From positions 212,735,748-212,799,747 of the forward strand of contig OZ010794.1 in the NCBI GenBank assembly GCA_963932465.1: a DNA stretch of 64,000 bases, written 5' to 3'. The DNA comes from Maratus speciosus (lineage: Eukaryota; Arthropoda; Arachnida; Araneae; Salticidae). Both the position numbers and the translations under genes were made by a program. Shown piece after piece: positions 1-11,806 of the stretch (position 1 is the stretch's first letter; the number at the start of each line of letters is the position of its first letter). A model generated the notes under the pieces. That model did not search any database and was not told the origin of the DNA. It was given only the letters and a program-made list of their open reading frames with translations.

Positions 1-11
1 CAAATTTTACG

Positions 12-321
12 CTGAACAAAATTTGCACAGAAATGCGTAAATTGAAATAGTCAAATTAAATAACTGTCATCAATTAAGTGTCATTAAACTCATTGTCTAA
101 ACTTTTGCTGCGCACTGTAGTAATAAACAGTATAATTCTGTGTCTTACTACGTAGGCAAAGTTGGTTCTTGAAATTTAAACTTCTACAGAATATCTTCAA
201 TGAAACAAAAATGGATCTTCAAATTTTGTTCAGTGTAAAATTTGAAGATCCATTACCCTGAACAAAATTTGCACAGAAATGCGTAAATTGAAATAGTCAA
301 ATTAAATAACTGTCATCAATT
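12..321. repeat. 66-bp direct repeat around a hairpin
   Basis: A segment beginning CTGAACAAAATTTGCACAGA occurs at about 12-78 and again at 258-321. Related sequence opens the D blocks near 29.94 kb and 43.44 kb. No coding potential is seen. Confidence 0.75.
211..253. repeat. 17-bp hairpin
   Basis: Arms ATGGATCTTCAAATTTT and its complement flank a loop of about nine bases, between the two direct repeats. Probably a fragment of a fold-back element. Confidence 0.8.
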
Positions 322-539
322 TATCTGCGAACTAGCTAAAGAACCCGGCGTTAACCGGAATTTTATGAATGTTTGTTTTGAAAAACCAGTTTCAAAATTT
401 AACATACGACATAAGGAAAACAAAAAACAGTCGAATGAATAGAAGTCGAATAGAAGTACACAAGAATCAAATGGAAAACAAATATAAAAATGTATAAAAT
501 TATATAACACACAAAATAATACAGTTATAAATTAACTTA

Positions 540-1010
540 TTTCCATACATCATTTGAACAATAATGTTAAAATACGACAACGTTTCCAAACTCTAGTCTT
601 TATCATGCTTCAATAAATTTTTTCACACTTATATGATGTTATATATTCACCACGTCCTTTATATTTCCAATATGACGTAATATTCCATTTTTTGTATTCG
701 TCAAATTAATTAAATAATTATAATTTTCACATATAAATCATAAAGCATAAAAATTATAACGTAACATTCACTTTTGTTTTTAATTCGTCAAGCTATTTAT
801 TTTATTTTCATTTTCCACTTTGAAATCTCGCAGTAGAAAAGTTATGACGTAATATTCCCTTTTTTTAAATTCGTCAAACCATTTATTTCATTTTTTCATG
901 CGCAAACCTTGCAATAGAAAAGTAATTATTTTGGTAAGAATTTTATTATGGATTTTTAATTGTTGGCAACAGCTATATCAAAAATTTTTACATTTGATTG
1001 GAAATTGGTG
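540..1010. repeat. AT-rich repeat related to 19.43-19.85 kb
   Basis: The stretch carries degenerate units starting GACGTAATATTCC and containing AATTCGTCAAAC. The same order of motifs, ending in AATTGTTGGCAACAGCTATA, is found at 19,435-19,850. No gene seen. Confidence 0.65.
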
Positions 1011-1199
1011 TTAAATTTGTGGTTTTCTATTAATTAAAAATTAACTATAAGTTAATCTGATACCGGTTTACTTTAGTTGTCTCGGACGTGTTTTGAAACA
1101 CGTGTACGTAGCATTTCACAATTCTTGCTTCCAAATTGTGGATTGGTATAGAATTACAGACAGACAAATTTTCATTTTTATATATTAGATAATACTCTA

Positions 1200-2470
1200 A
1201 TAATCATGTTCAATATTTCTTTATTTATATAGAAAATAACTTTCATCGAAAAATAAAGCCTTTACCTCATTATAAACCAACTGCCAGTACGAAGTCCACC
1301 TTTTACCGGATTTGCTTCTGTTACAATTTTCAGCCACGTTTTGGTGATTTTGTCGGAAAAACAAATGTCATGAAATTTCTAAATTAGAATTAATTGTGGA
1401 TGCTCTGAACTAATACATCAGCAGGGGTTACCATCAACTCAACTTAGGGCGTCGAACATAACACTTTTATCGTATAGACTTACTTGCATTTATTAATTAT
1501 TAAAGTTTAATTCAAACTCTGCAATTGCTAAGTTGAAAGTTACCATAGGCTAGTTCCATGAGTACTTGTAGTGTAAGTCACATGCTGCGATTTTTGGCTA
1601 CCGATATTTTAGAATTAAAAAATGTGACTTATTTTATCTGAGATATTTCATTAATTGAGTAAGATGAAGCAAACTTTTCGAAAATAACGGTGGCAACAAG
1701 CACAGCAGTTAACAGCTCTGTGACTTACACTGCAAAAACCCATGGAACTAGCCCATAAGAAATTACTACTACAACTGCGGCTGACGGTTGAATTTTTGGA
1801 AATTCCTGTTTCTGTACATTTTTGCTGGAGAAAATTATGAAAAAATCTCAAATGATTAAACAATGAAAATGATATAAACTGCATAATTATAGAGAAATAC
1901 CGATCGGTAAACAATTGTAAAAAGTATCCACGTTTACAGGGGTGACAGCGGCTACTATTTTTATTTATATTCTGTTCGCACCATTACTTTTTAAATATAT
2001 ATTTTGAAGTATATTTCCCTTGGAAATTTTATCTAAGCGTACGTAAAAGATTTTTTTTTTGAAAAAGTGGTGCGAAATAGAATAAAAAAATAGTTTTGTG
2101 TGGCAGCCCTGCGTTTAGTACGCTTCTTGAATTTCTGAAAAGCATGGAGCCACACAGTTGCCAACCTGACGACTTTTCGAACAACAGTAAACTCTTAAAA
2201 AATTGTTCGCTTTATCTAATTACAAAAATTGTGCGATTGTATAAAACCAGTATTCCTTCATAAAAATATTGGTACTAAAAAATATCGGGAGTTTAGCAGT
2301 TATGGTGCCAATATTTCATATTAGAAATCTATATTTAATATTTTTGCTTCAGAAAAAAAAAATCTTTTTACGGTTAGTCGCAGATATTCTAAGAGTTTTC
2401 ACCAATTAAATGGGACAAAAATTTTTATTTCAAATTTTCTGTAGAACTGTAAGCACCAATGGTGTATCCT
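1200..2470 (+). repeat. D block, copy 1
   Basis: Non-coding repeat marked by CTTTCATCGAAAAATAAAG near 1,248 and GTTACAATTTTCAGCC near 1,320. Homologous blocks lie at 17.86, 29.99, 43.44 and 62.33 kb in the same orientation. A fold-back MITE lies inside it (1,547-1,753). Confidence 0.65.
1547..1753. mobile_element. Fold-back MITE (GGCTAGTTCCATG ends)
   Basis: Inverted termini GGCTAGTTCCATG/CATGGAACTAGCC, extended by an internal inverted motif GTGTAAGTCACA. About 207 bp and non-coding. A divergent relative with similar internal motifs is at 14,491-14,709. Superfamily uncertain. Confidence 0.65.
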
Positions 2471-2814
2471 ACAACCCAATCTTTGAATAAAGATGTGGAG
2501 ACATATAGCGCACTGTCTAACAGTTACGATTGCAGTAACAAAGGATGTAGTTCAAAATGGCTGCATTGTTTGTTTACAACGGATCAGTGCCTGATAGACG
2601 CAGGTGCTATCTTCCATCTGTAAACAAATACATACATATATATGACAGATATTCTTCATAAATAAGGCGATTAAATATGGCGAAAATTTCTATCGATATT
2701 TGGTGATGGATGTTTGCCCGGCAGTAATCAAATTCACTGGCACTTAGACGTCACAATATGACAAAATCACAGCGTCTGACGTTTGATTTAGTGTTGAAAA
2801 TTTATAAATTATTT

Positions 2815-3177
2815 TTAACACTAGAACGCCCGGAAATGTTACTCTAGTTTCATAAAAATATTTAACACCAGAATTTTTATTTAAAATTATTTGACTGATT
2901 TATTTAACATTAATCTGCGTGGTTTAAATTTAACTTATTTTATGGTAGAAATTCTGATTCAAGTTGACATTTAATCATGTGGTCATGGGATGTCAAACTG
3001 TGGACCGCCGGATACCACTAAAATTTTAAAGAAATAGTCGACAAATTGAATCGCAGCAATTCGACGATTAGATAAGGCAAAGTTAACTGTAAAATTTTAG
3101 TGGTATCCGGCGGGCCACAGTTTGACATCCCTGAATGGTCGGAGTCGGATCGACTCCTTCCGGACGTTCTAGTATTA
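2815..3177. mobile_element. TTAA MITE with a nested fold-back
   Basis: TTAACACTAGAACGCCCGGA opens the element and TCCGGACGTTCTAGTATTAA closes it. TTAA ends fit the piggyBac superfamily. Related copies at 4,563-4,770 and 16,287-16,494 are about 208 bp; this one is longer because it contains a second fold-back at 2,987-3,131. Confidence 0.7.
2987..3131. mobile_element. Fold-back MITE (GGGATGTCAAACTGTGG ends)
   Basis: Inverted ends GGGATGTCAAACTGTGG/CCACAGTTTGACATCCC with an inner ACCACTAAAATTTTA inverted motif. Nested in the TTAA MITE at 2,815-3,177. A relative is at 4,085-4,232. Confidence 0.75.
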
Positions 3178-3359
3178 AATGTGTTATGTTTATAATAAAC
3201 ATAATTTCAAATCTCATATACCAGGAAAAGTTAGAAGTTTACTGTAAATATAAAATACCAAATTCCAAAGCGAATTGGATGGTGGAACATGTTGTAACAT
3301 TCTAGTCAACGAAGTTGTCTGTTTAAATGACGCTTCGTGGAAGAGTCCTAGAAAGAAAG

Positions 3360-4023
3360 GTATATAGGTAAGCGTGCAAACTTAATACTGAAATTAACAC
3401 AGTTGCGCCGTCTTGTGGACGTGCTGATAATCCACATACGCGGGCTTTTAGTGTGATGTCATATATGTCAGGATATCTACCATCTGCGTATATTTTCGAA
3501 ATCTTTAGTCACTCACGGAACTGAATTTTGATTGCCACATTTATTGCCAAATAATGACGCAGCGAGAGGGGCGTCCAGATGCACTTGACGGTACGAAGTT
3601 TTCTTCGTCTTGTCAAAGACATTTCAGCTATTAATCAAGGTGAAAAAAAACTTTACAATTTTTGTGGTGTGAAGTAAGAAAACAGTTAAGCATCTTCCTG
3701 TAGTTTAACCCCGTCCGCTACGTGGCGTGCGACCTTGATTGATGTGACCTCGCCTTTAACACTTTCCGGCACGGACAATTTTTGTTGTAAAATAATGAAA
3801 TGATTTACTGACACCGGAATTTTAAAACGGCATTTTTAGAAATTAAAAACTTTCCATTTTAACTATTCACTGTAAAAGCAAAATTTTACTAAAATATTCT
3901 TGGTGCCAATCGTAAGTTTGGAATTAAAATTAGGTATCCCGACCCGGGCACAGTGTGCCGGAAAGGGTTAATCTTGCGGTTACCTATCCTATTTAAGATA
4001 AGACGCTTACTTATATCGCTTTG
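3360..4023 (-). mobile_element. hAT-like 0.45-kb element, interrupted copy
   Basis: Reverse-orientation relative of the elements at 32,207-32,644 and 43,654-44,119. The right end CGCTTACTTATATCGCTTTG is clear; the left end is degraded near 3,360. A family C TTAA MITE (3,756-3,971) splits it. Non-coding. Confidence 0.7.
3756..3971. mobile_element. TTAA MITE, family C
   Basis: Ends TTAACACTTTCCGGCACGG and GTGCCGGAAAGGGTTAA. About 216 bp, with internal motifs GACACCGGAATTT and TTGGTGCCAATCG. Other members: 8,480-8,693, 18,811-19,027, about 31,066-31,274, and the split copy 45,112-45,127/57,322-57,528. TTAA plus CCC-type ends suggest piggyBac mobilisation. Confidence 0.8.
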
Positions 4024-4084
4024 ACATACAGCGTTGTCAGTCTAGGCTCGTGTTTCATTCTATACTTTTGGTACAGTGTGTAGA

Positions 4085-4232
4085 ACAGGTGTGGCCAACT
4101 GTGGCACGCCGGATACCACTAACTTTTTAAAGAAATAGCGGAATTCGTGAATCGCAGAGATCCGATGATTAGATAAGGCAATGATTACTATAAAATTTTA
4201 ATTGTGTCCAGCGTACCACAGTTGGACACCCA
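4085..4232. mobile_element. Fold-back MITE related to 2,987-3,131
   Basis: GTGTGGCCAACTGTGG pairs with CCACAGTTGGACACCC, and an internal GGATACCACTAA motif is shared with the earlier copy. Non-coding, about 150 bp. Confidence 0.65.
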
Positions 4233-4372
4233 TTGTCTAAAAGTATATAGTGTGGTAATCAACAGGCTTAACCGTATCCAAAAAAATATATTTTTATCAG
4301 AGGGTGGAAAGATCTAGTTTATTGCTACACATGAATACAAATCCTATGTGTTTTAAATATTTATGAGGTAAT

Positions 4373-4826
4373 TTGACCCTTTGAACTCCGTTTTCGCCGC
4401 TGCGGCGACATTGTCAGGTAAAATGAAACTCCGTTGTCGCCGCTGCGGTAACATAATCTTTCCTTGCTAATTTTTGTTTTTGGCATCAGTAATAAAGGGA
4501 AGTAAAATGTGCCTTTTTTAATCAGAGAATTTTTAAAATTGTGCACTTGAAGGAAACTTTCTTTAACCCTAGATCTACCGGGAATTTTAGTCAAGTTTTA
4601 ATAAAACGTTCTACACCAGAATTTTTATTTAAAACTATTTAACTTATTTATTTACCTTATTTTTGTCTGGTTTATATACTTAGTTTATTTTAAAGAAATT
4701 TCTGGTTTGAATGAATATTTTGTATGTACCTGTCGGGTCCAATGGACCCGTCTGGTAGACGGAGGGTTAAAAAAGTTGTGCCGACCGAATAAAATTTTGT
4801 GTAATGACGCGGAGTGCCTAGGGTTA
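4373..4826. mobile_element. TTAA-type element carrying a nested TTAA MITE
   Basis: Begins TTGACCCTTTGAACTCCG and ends CGGAGTGCCTAGGGTTAA, so the left target site has drifted to TTGA. GC-rich duplicated segments sit near its left end (4,383-4,455). A second MITE is inserted at 4,563-4,770. Confidence 0.55.
4563..4770. mobile_element. TTAA MITE (TTAACCCTAGATCTACC family)
   Basis: Ends TTAACCCTAGATCTACCGGG and CTGGTAGACGGAGGGTTAA, with the inner motif CTACACCAGAATTTTTATTT shared with 2,815-3,177 and 16,287-16,494. About 208 bp, non-coding. Confidence 0.75.
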
Positions 4827-5151
4827 AATTACGGGAAACTTACTTTTCAAAGATAAATTTTGAGAAAAACAGAAGTAAAAAGATTTATATTGTAATACTC
4901 GATACTTTAGGAATGAAAGAAAATTATTTTAAATACAGTACATTCATTCAGGGAAAATTTTTAAATTAAATTTCGCACCATATATTCGCAGACGCTGTAA
5001 CTAAAGCCTGGTGTTTACACTTTTAAGCGATAAATTCGATGGCAGTGAGTCTTAGAAAATGTAATATTTTGGTTACATTCTAAAGCAATACAGGTATACG
5101 CGATTTCCGTACTATAAACTTCCAGGCACTGTGCTTCTTATGTGAACTTTG

Positions 5152-5154
<3 letters not shown>

Positions 5155-5189
<35 letters not shown>
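5155..5189. repeat. (TA)n microsatellite
   Basis: About 17 TA dinucleotides in a row immediately before the second E block. Confidence 0.95.
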
Positions 5190-5191
<2 letters not shown>

Positions 5192-5199
5192 GGACGCTA

Positions 5200-8100
5200 C
5201 GCTATAGAGCCTGATAAATGCCGCTGCTATCTTCCACCTGCAAAAAAAAGTATAGAATTTTTATGACAAATTCTGTATACATAATGCGATTAAATATGGC
5301 GAAAATTTCTATTCAAATTTACTGATGGGCGCATGACCCGGCGAAAATAAAATTAACTGAGATTGAGGCGTTCAGAAGGCAATCCGACTAACTCAATTTT
5401 AGGCGGTGTTTTTCTAAACAAAGGTACATTGAAAATGTTCTATATATTTATGCAGTGATAAAAAGTTACCATTGATTAAAAGAAAATTAATGACTTCAAT
5501 CAAAATATCCCGCGAAAAAATATTATATAGATGTAATATTTTTATAGTTGCTATAACTTTAACTGTTTATACTGAACATTTTCATTTGATCGAGTTAATC
5601 GATTTGTGCACTGAACTTTATAGCATAGCTGCCAACATCTTACGCTTTTTTGTGCCACATGAAATTATAGTAAATTTTACCTTTTTAAGTTGCCGTAATA
5701 TGCCGATTAAATAAACCAAAATTTTCTATTTAATTTTTGTGGTATCAAAAAGCAGAAGAGTTGGCAGCTATGCTTTATAGGTCACAATATGGCAAAATCG
5801 CAGCGTTTGACCTTTGATTTAGCGTTGAAAATTTATATATTTTTCTTTAAATGTGTTATGTTTGTAATAAAAATAATGTTTAATCTTCAATACCAGAAAA
5901 AATTAGTAGTTTACTGTAAATATATATACCGAATTCCAGAGCAGACTGTCCCATGTATTATATTTGTCTTCTCCTAGACAGCGAAGATGTCTTTAAAAAT
6001 GGCACTTCGTGAGTCCTAAAAAAAAAATATAAAAACTTTTAACGTTGTAAATTTAGGCTTGTGTTTCATTCTGCACTTCTGATGCGAAGTCTGTTTTTCT
6101 TTCTTTTTTTAAAATTAAATAGGAGGCCAAGTTTGAAACCATGAAAAAATTCCTTGCATATTAATTATAAAATCTTTTGAATAGATTAACAGACATAGCT
6201 ATTCGATTGGGAATAAAGTATTTTTTATCTTATATTAAAAATATATGCTTAGGAACATAGAGATTAAAATATATAGACATTAAATCCATATAGAAATTAA
6301 AAGAAAATTTGAAACTTTCAATGCGAAAACGTAAATGTCACACCAGATTCAGATTCATCTATTAATTTTACGTTCCTTAATTCACTGACATCGACAGTAG
6401 GATCGTTTGGTTGTCAGAATATAGCGGAGGTGCGCGGTCTGGTGTTGGTGTTGTTTATGACGGCCGATTATTTGTACGAGGGATATAGGCCCGACGGGTG
6501 TGTGCCCTCTGTAGGTGTGGGGCGTCTTTCTAAGTGAATCTAACCCGTATTTACGCAAGGTTCGAAGAAAACCAATGGAGTTATGAATAAATAGGAGGAG
6601 ACATATAGTGTAGAATCTACCAGTTGCGAGTGAAGTAACTGAGGAGGTTGTCACAATATGGCGGCAGTTTTTTTCAATCGGAGAACCAGTTTGTGATTAC
6701 TACCGGGCAAACTTTCCACCAGTAAATATGAATACAAAATTTCGTATTATTTAAGATCCTTATTCATGGAAATATTTTCTCACAAATATCATAAAAAATC
6801 CTATTTGTTTTTTCTGGTGTCAGATTGGTCAGGCGTTAAAATCTTTTTGACTAACAATGAGAGGCGGTTGTCAAGGTTGTCACAATTTGGCGGAAACGCA
6901 GGGCCTGACTACCGCAAAAATAAAGTTTCACCAGTAGAAATGAATATATGTTTCTACTATTATTTATGACCACATTTTGCATTAATAAGGCGTTTAAATA
7001 AGGAAAAAATGTCAATTTATATTTACTGGTGGAAGTTTAACACAGCGCTAATCAACATTTGCCAAAGCGGTTACAGTTTAAGCTTCACTATTTTAAGGAT
7101 ATGTTAGTTCCTCTTTATTAATAGTTCCTTGAGAAACCACGCCGCACGGCCTGACTTTTGCTGGGAAAAACTTCCACCAGGAAAAACGAATAGATGTTTT
7201 TGCCTTAATTATGTCAAAAACTGTGCGTGAATAAGACGTTTAAGTAAAGAAGAAATTTCTATATAAATTGACTGGAGGGAATTTGCCTCAGCGGTAATCA
7301 GAGCCTGCAGTACCGGTTACAGTTTAAGCTTTACCATTTCGAGGTTATCTCAGTTCATCTTTATTGATTATTCCAGGATCTAGGCATGTTCTTTCCCATC
7401 AATTTATCTGACTTAATCGACTTGATGTAGACTAAATTAATATTATAAACATTCTAGAATAGGCATTAGGAAAAATAACTATAAACTGCTGGGGAAGAAT
7501 ATGCCCAGTTTGAAAAGGAATGTCCACCCATGATCCACACTATGATTATCTTTAAAAGATTTTTTTAAAATAAATATTTTGTTAAATTAACATAACACTA
7601 TACAGGTCGCTGTCGCTTTTATATGTCATTTACAAAACTATCGTTAAGAAATTCGAAATTCTTCTAAAAAATTTCTCCTGTCTTTTATTGTTATACAATA
7701 TATCATGATTAAAATAATAGAAAATTGGTATTAGAAATTTTCTTGTGAAAAATTGAAATTTCTGAAGAAAAAAACCCAGCCAGATATAGCAGCACTTTTT
7801 ACTGACTGAATAGAACTAATATCACTAAAAGTAGAAGATGTTGGTAGAAAATCTCAATATAATAAAATTCTTATTTTCATTTTTAATTAATATCAAGCAA
7901 TTATTCATTTTATTAGTTTTTCAAGTAACTTTTATTATAACTATGTAAAATGTCCATAACTTAACTTAATTTTTTTTTGTAAAACACTCTTTCTTTCACG
8001 AGTTAAAAAATATGCACATTGTAATTTATGAATAACGTATTGTTAAAAATTGTGGCGTATGATACATTAATTACTTTTACATATATAGATTAAAAAATAT

Positions 8101-8282
8101 ATATAAAGAAATAGTCAATGCTTAAATCAAAGGAAAATTCACTGTTTTAAATGTTTAGTAAGTATTCGGTTAAATAACGATTAACGCTTTCCCTCTCGGC
8201 ACATTTCGAAGGGGGAAAATTATTTATGAAATATTTAAAGAAAAAGACTTGCAAAAATAAAAACGAACACGAGAAATTTTTA
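5200..8282 (+). repeat. E block, copy 2 (long)
   Basis: Non-coding. Carries ordered motifs GAGCCTGATAAATGCCGC (5,208), CACAATATGGCAAAATCGCA (5,783), repeated GGTTACAGTTTAAGCTTCAC-type segments (about 7,070 and 7,310), and GAACACGAGAAATTTTT (8,264). The same series is found at 24.1-27.8 kb and 31.6-35.2 kb. A hAT MITE lies at 5,624-5,772. No gene seen. Confidence 0.6.
5624..5772. mobile_element. hAT-like MITE with 8-bp target duplication
   Basis: Inverted ends CATAGCTGCCAAC/GTTGGCAGCTATG. The flanks at 5,616-5,623 and 5,773-5,780 are both CTTTATAG, an exact 8-bp duplication as expected for hAT. Length 149 bp, non-coding. A second copy is at 25,960-26,108. Confidence 0.85.
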
Positions 8283-8483
8283 TAACCCTTTGAGGGCACT
8301 TAATTGTGTTTCTGTATTGTCGAATTCGCACCGGCATCTTCAAAAAATTTTATTGCAAAATGAGGAAAAGAAATTTTACGACTTTTTTTCCACCAAATGT
8401 AGAATAGTAAAATTTAATAAAATTTTTCTATTTCAAATCTTCATTAATCGTAGGTGTGATAAAATACAGCCCACCTAATTTAA
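8283..8483. mobile_element. TTAA MITE, family A (copy 1)
   Basis: AACCCTTTGAGGGCACTTAA opens it and the TTAA at 8,480-8,483 closes it, shared with the family C MITE that follows. The inner motif AATCGTAGGTGTGATAAAAT is typical of family A. Forms the left arm of an inverted pair with 9,171-9,372. Confidence 0.75.
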
Positions 8484-8693
8484 CCCTTTACTGCACAGTG
8501 TACACGAGTCGGGATACCTAATTTAATTCCAAACTTACGAACGGCACCAAGAATATTTTAAGCAATTTTGCTTTTACAATGAATAGTTAAAGTAACATGT
8601 TTTTAATTTCTATAAAAGTCGTTTTAAAATTCCGGTGTCAGTCAATCATTCCATCATTTTACAACACAAATTTCCCGTACCGGAAAGGGTTAA
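8480..8693. mobile_element. TTAA MITE, family C (copy 2)
   Basis: TTAACCCTTTACTGCACAGTG to CCGGAAAGGGTTAA (the quoted start is cut at 20 bases of the unit). It abuts family A copy 1 through one shared TTAA, so the second insertion used the site made by the first. Confidence 0.75.
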
Positions 8694-9170
8694 AACGACA
8701 GGAAGGGAAATTTTACAATTTCAGAAAAGTGGTGCCAATCAAGAAATCTGAATTTAAAAGAAAGTAGCCCAGTGGCAACAGTTGTCGAATTGACACCAAC
8801 TGGACGTTTTAATGTTAAGGCGAAAACAAGGGGTATTTTACTATTTCAGAAAAGTGGTGCCAATCAATAAATTTGAATTTTAAAAAAGTAGCCTACTGGC
8901 AACACTGCACCTTGCAGAACTTATATGTACTCTCCAGGGAATTTCAAAGAAGTCTTCAGTAGCTATTTAAGATTAGAAATTTATTATTTAATACTTCAAG
9001 TACAGAGGTCGAAATCACCTCAATTAAATATAGAATATGTAACATGTTTATTTCTACAGTTTACTTGGATTACAAAATTGGTACCCAGCGAGCACTTAAT
9101 TATTCTTTTTTTCCACCAACTTTTGAAAAATAATCCCTTTCATACGCTCATAACACTGTGCAGTAAAGGG

Positions 9171-9372
9171 TTAAATTAGGTGGGCTGTATTTTATCACAC
9201 CTACGATTAATGAAGATTTGAAATAGAAAAATTTTATTAAATTTTACTATTCTACATTTGGTGGAAAAAAAGTCGTAAAATTTCTTTTCCTTATTTTGCA
9301 ATAAAATTTTTTGAAGATTCCGGTGCGAATTCGACAATACAGAAACACAATTAAGTGCCCTCAAAGGGTTAT
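9171..9372. mobile_element. TTAA MITE, family A (copy 2, inverted)
   Basis: Near-exact reverse complement of 8,283-8,483, differing at a few positions. The match continues outward into the family C terminus (about 9,153-9,174), so the duplication covers the junction of the two MITEs. Confidence 0.75.
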
Positions 9373-9550
9373 AAAAATATTTTTTATTCTCCTACATGCT
9401 ATTTTTATAGCAAATTTTTATTGTATAATAATTTTGCTTTTATTGAATTAGTTACTACAATAAAAAATTTATTTTTGTAAATTGTAGTCCAAGTTAACCC
9501 ATTCCGGTTTTATGACTCTTGCACAAATTTATTCGCTTGGCACCACTTTT

Positions 9551-9759
9551 TTAACCCTTTGAGGGGAAGCTAATTGTGTCTCTGTAATGTCGAATTCACA
9601 CCGGAATCTTCAAAAATTTCACTTCGAAATAAGGAAAGGCAATTTTATGACTTTTTTCCACCAAAGTTAGAAAAGTAAAATTTAATAAATATTTTCTGGT
9701 GCAAATCTTCATTAACATAGGTGGGATAAAATAGATACCACTGCCCCTGAGGGGGTTAA
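9551..9759. mobile_element. TTAA MITE, family A (copy 3)
   Basis: TTAACCCTTTGAGGGGAAGC to CTGCCCCTGAGGGGGTTAA with the family inner motifs. About 209 bp. Confidence 0.8.
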
Positions 9760-10785
9760 TAGAAGTTACATTAAACTGCACCTAAACGAATGTGCTCTAA
9801 TTAAATAACACAAATTTAATTTTCCACTATTACTGGTGCCGAAATCAAATTTTGCAAAGAAAGATTATCCCCCAGTGAGACACATTAAATAAATATAAAT
9901 TTATTATTTAGATCTTCTGGTGTGAATTCGGGTTCTTTGCATTATGGTATTTTAGAACGCTTTCTACTAAGGGCATTAGAGGGCTAATATAAAAATAGTC
10001 GCCGGTTCTAGTGCATAAGCAAAAGTAAAATAACGCAAAAAAGTTCCTTACAAATTGTAGCAAAAATGTATGTACCCTGTACATAGTTCAATTTTTACTG
10101 AATTTCACTTTCTTTTAAGTTTTCTCCTGTTTCGCATACGATATCTTATTTCAGCGAATTTTCCCCCATCTTGCTGAATGATTTTTTTTCTTGGCAAATG
10201 GATTATAGCAAACTTAAGAAATGATCAGATTTCTTTCCTCGATCCGGTTTCGGTCTTATTATTATTTTTTTTAATTTGCATGGTGTTATTTTGCAAAATA
10301 TATCGTCCTACAATTTTTTATTTCAGAATTTAAAAGGTTTGTGACAGGTGACTATAATTTCTCATTCTAATCATAGCAATATTTAAAAACAATATTTTTT
10401 GTTGAAGATTTCTGCTGCAATTGTTATAGAATTATACGGAGAGCATTACAAATTGGTAAAACTTGTACGAATTTTTTTAAATAGATTTAAAAAGTAGTCG
10501 CCTGTGACGCCCCGAAATTGTAGTGACACAACATGAATTTTAAGCTATAGCATTAATCATGGAACTATGCATAAAGAGGAATTGACATAGCCTCAAAATA
10601 GTGAAGTTTGAACTGTAACCGTTGCCGAAGTGTCTGATTACTGCCGGCTTAATTTGCTCCTTAAAGGTTTTATTCACACAAAATCTCTGTCATAATTAAG
10701 GCAAAAATATATATTCGTTTTTGGTAGTGGAAATTTGCCTCAGCAGTAGACAGGCCCTGCAGTTCCTGTGACAAGATAAACAATC
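9760..10785. other. AT-rich spacer, no gene seen
   Basis: Contains degenerate MITE-like pieces near 9,830-9,990 and a D/E-type fragment (ATGGAACTATGCATAAAGAG at about 10,559). No open frame with recognisable content on either strand. Confidence 0.6.
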
Positions 10786-11190
10786 CGCCTACCCCCCCCC
10801 CCCCCTGAATGGTAGAACTGAGAGCTGGCCCCAACAACATGGCAGCTGTCGTAGGTGGATTTTTTAAAGAACATGTACCGTTCTCTTAACCCTTTCAGGA
10901 GCAAGGTACTTCTATTCGTAAAATGTTGAATTCAGTGACTGGCACCAGAATTTACAAACAAATTTCGAAATACGAAAATGCTTAAAGACGTTCACTTACT
11001 TGGACACCCAGCCAGGACGCCAACCGTTAGGCTAATGGACGGGCGGGAAAACCCTCTCCACCAATGCAGCTCCACCTCATCCGCCGGAACAGGCTTACCA
11101 ACGGCAATTATTTAATCAAATAAAATAGAAAAACAAAAGCACAATCCTGTGCAGCATAGATTCCTGCTATGTCAACAAAAGTTAACAAAA

Positions 11191-11352
11191 ACGCATGTTT
11201 ATAGGTCCCATGCAAATATAATATAAAATAAAAACTAAGATTAACTAGCCTGAATGAACAAAAATCGCATGTTTAGAGGTTACATGCAACTCTGGCAAAA
11301 ACAAAATTAAACTAAGATAACATAATTCGCATGTTTATGGGTAACATGCAAC
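11191..11352 (+). repeat. Three ~70-bp tandem units
   Basis: CGCATGTTTA..GGT..CATGCAA occurs at about 11,191, 11,262 and 11,329. Each copy is itself an imperfect palindrome (GCATGTT/AACATGC). Confidence 0.75.
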
Positions 11353-11595
11353 CAGTGGCGTATCAAAGTCTATACTGATAAATAGTTCATGCATAATGTA
11401 TATACAATGTCCCAAACTTAACGCACCACATTCACAGACAGAGTCAGAGAAGACGATCCTCAAAGTTCAGTCATTACACTTCAATATCCATAGTCATGTA
11501 ACATCACGAAAATGAAACTCAGTAAAAGGTCCACTTCAATGACCCTCTACCATCTCCAAAAGTCTAGAACACTGCAGCACCAATGTCGCACCTTT

Positions 11596-11806
11596 TTAAC
11601 CCCTTGAGGGGCACCGGTATATGTTATATACCACCTACGATTAATCAAGTTTTACACCAGAAAAATTTTAATACATTTTACTTTTCTAACTTTGGTGGAA
11701 AAAAGTCGTAACATTGCTTTTACTTATTTTGAAATAAAATTTTTCAAAGATTCCGGTGGGAATTGAGCATTTCACAAACGTAATCGCTTGCCCCTCAATG
11801 GGTTAA
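11596..11806. mobile_element. TTAA MITE, family A (copy 4)
   Basis: TTAACCCCTTGAGGGGCACC to GCCCCTCAATGGGTTAA, 211 bp. Innermost layer of the nest at 10,790-12,154. Confidence 0.85.

Larger units (their letters stand above)
2470..3355 (+). repeat. E block, copy 1 (partial)
   Basis: Starts with a motif close to ACGATTGCAGTAACAAAGGA, then CAGTGCCTGATAGACGC and a GTCACAATATGACAAAATC-type motif. The same order recurs near 5.2, 24.1, 31.6 and 63.3 kb, always on this strand. Interrupted by a TTAA MITE at 2,815-3,177. Confidence 0.65.
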
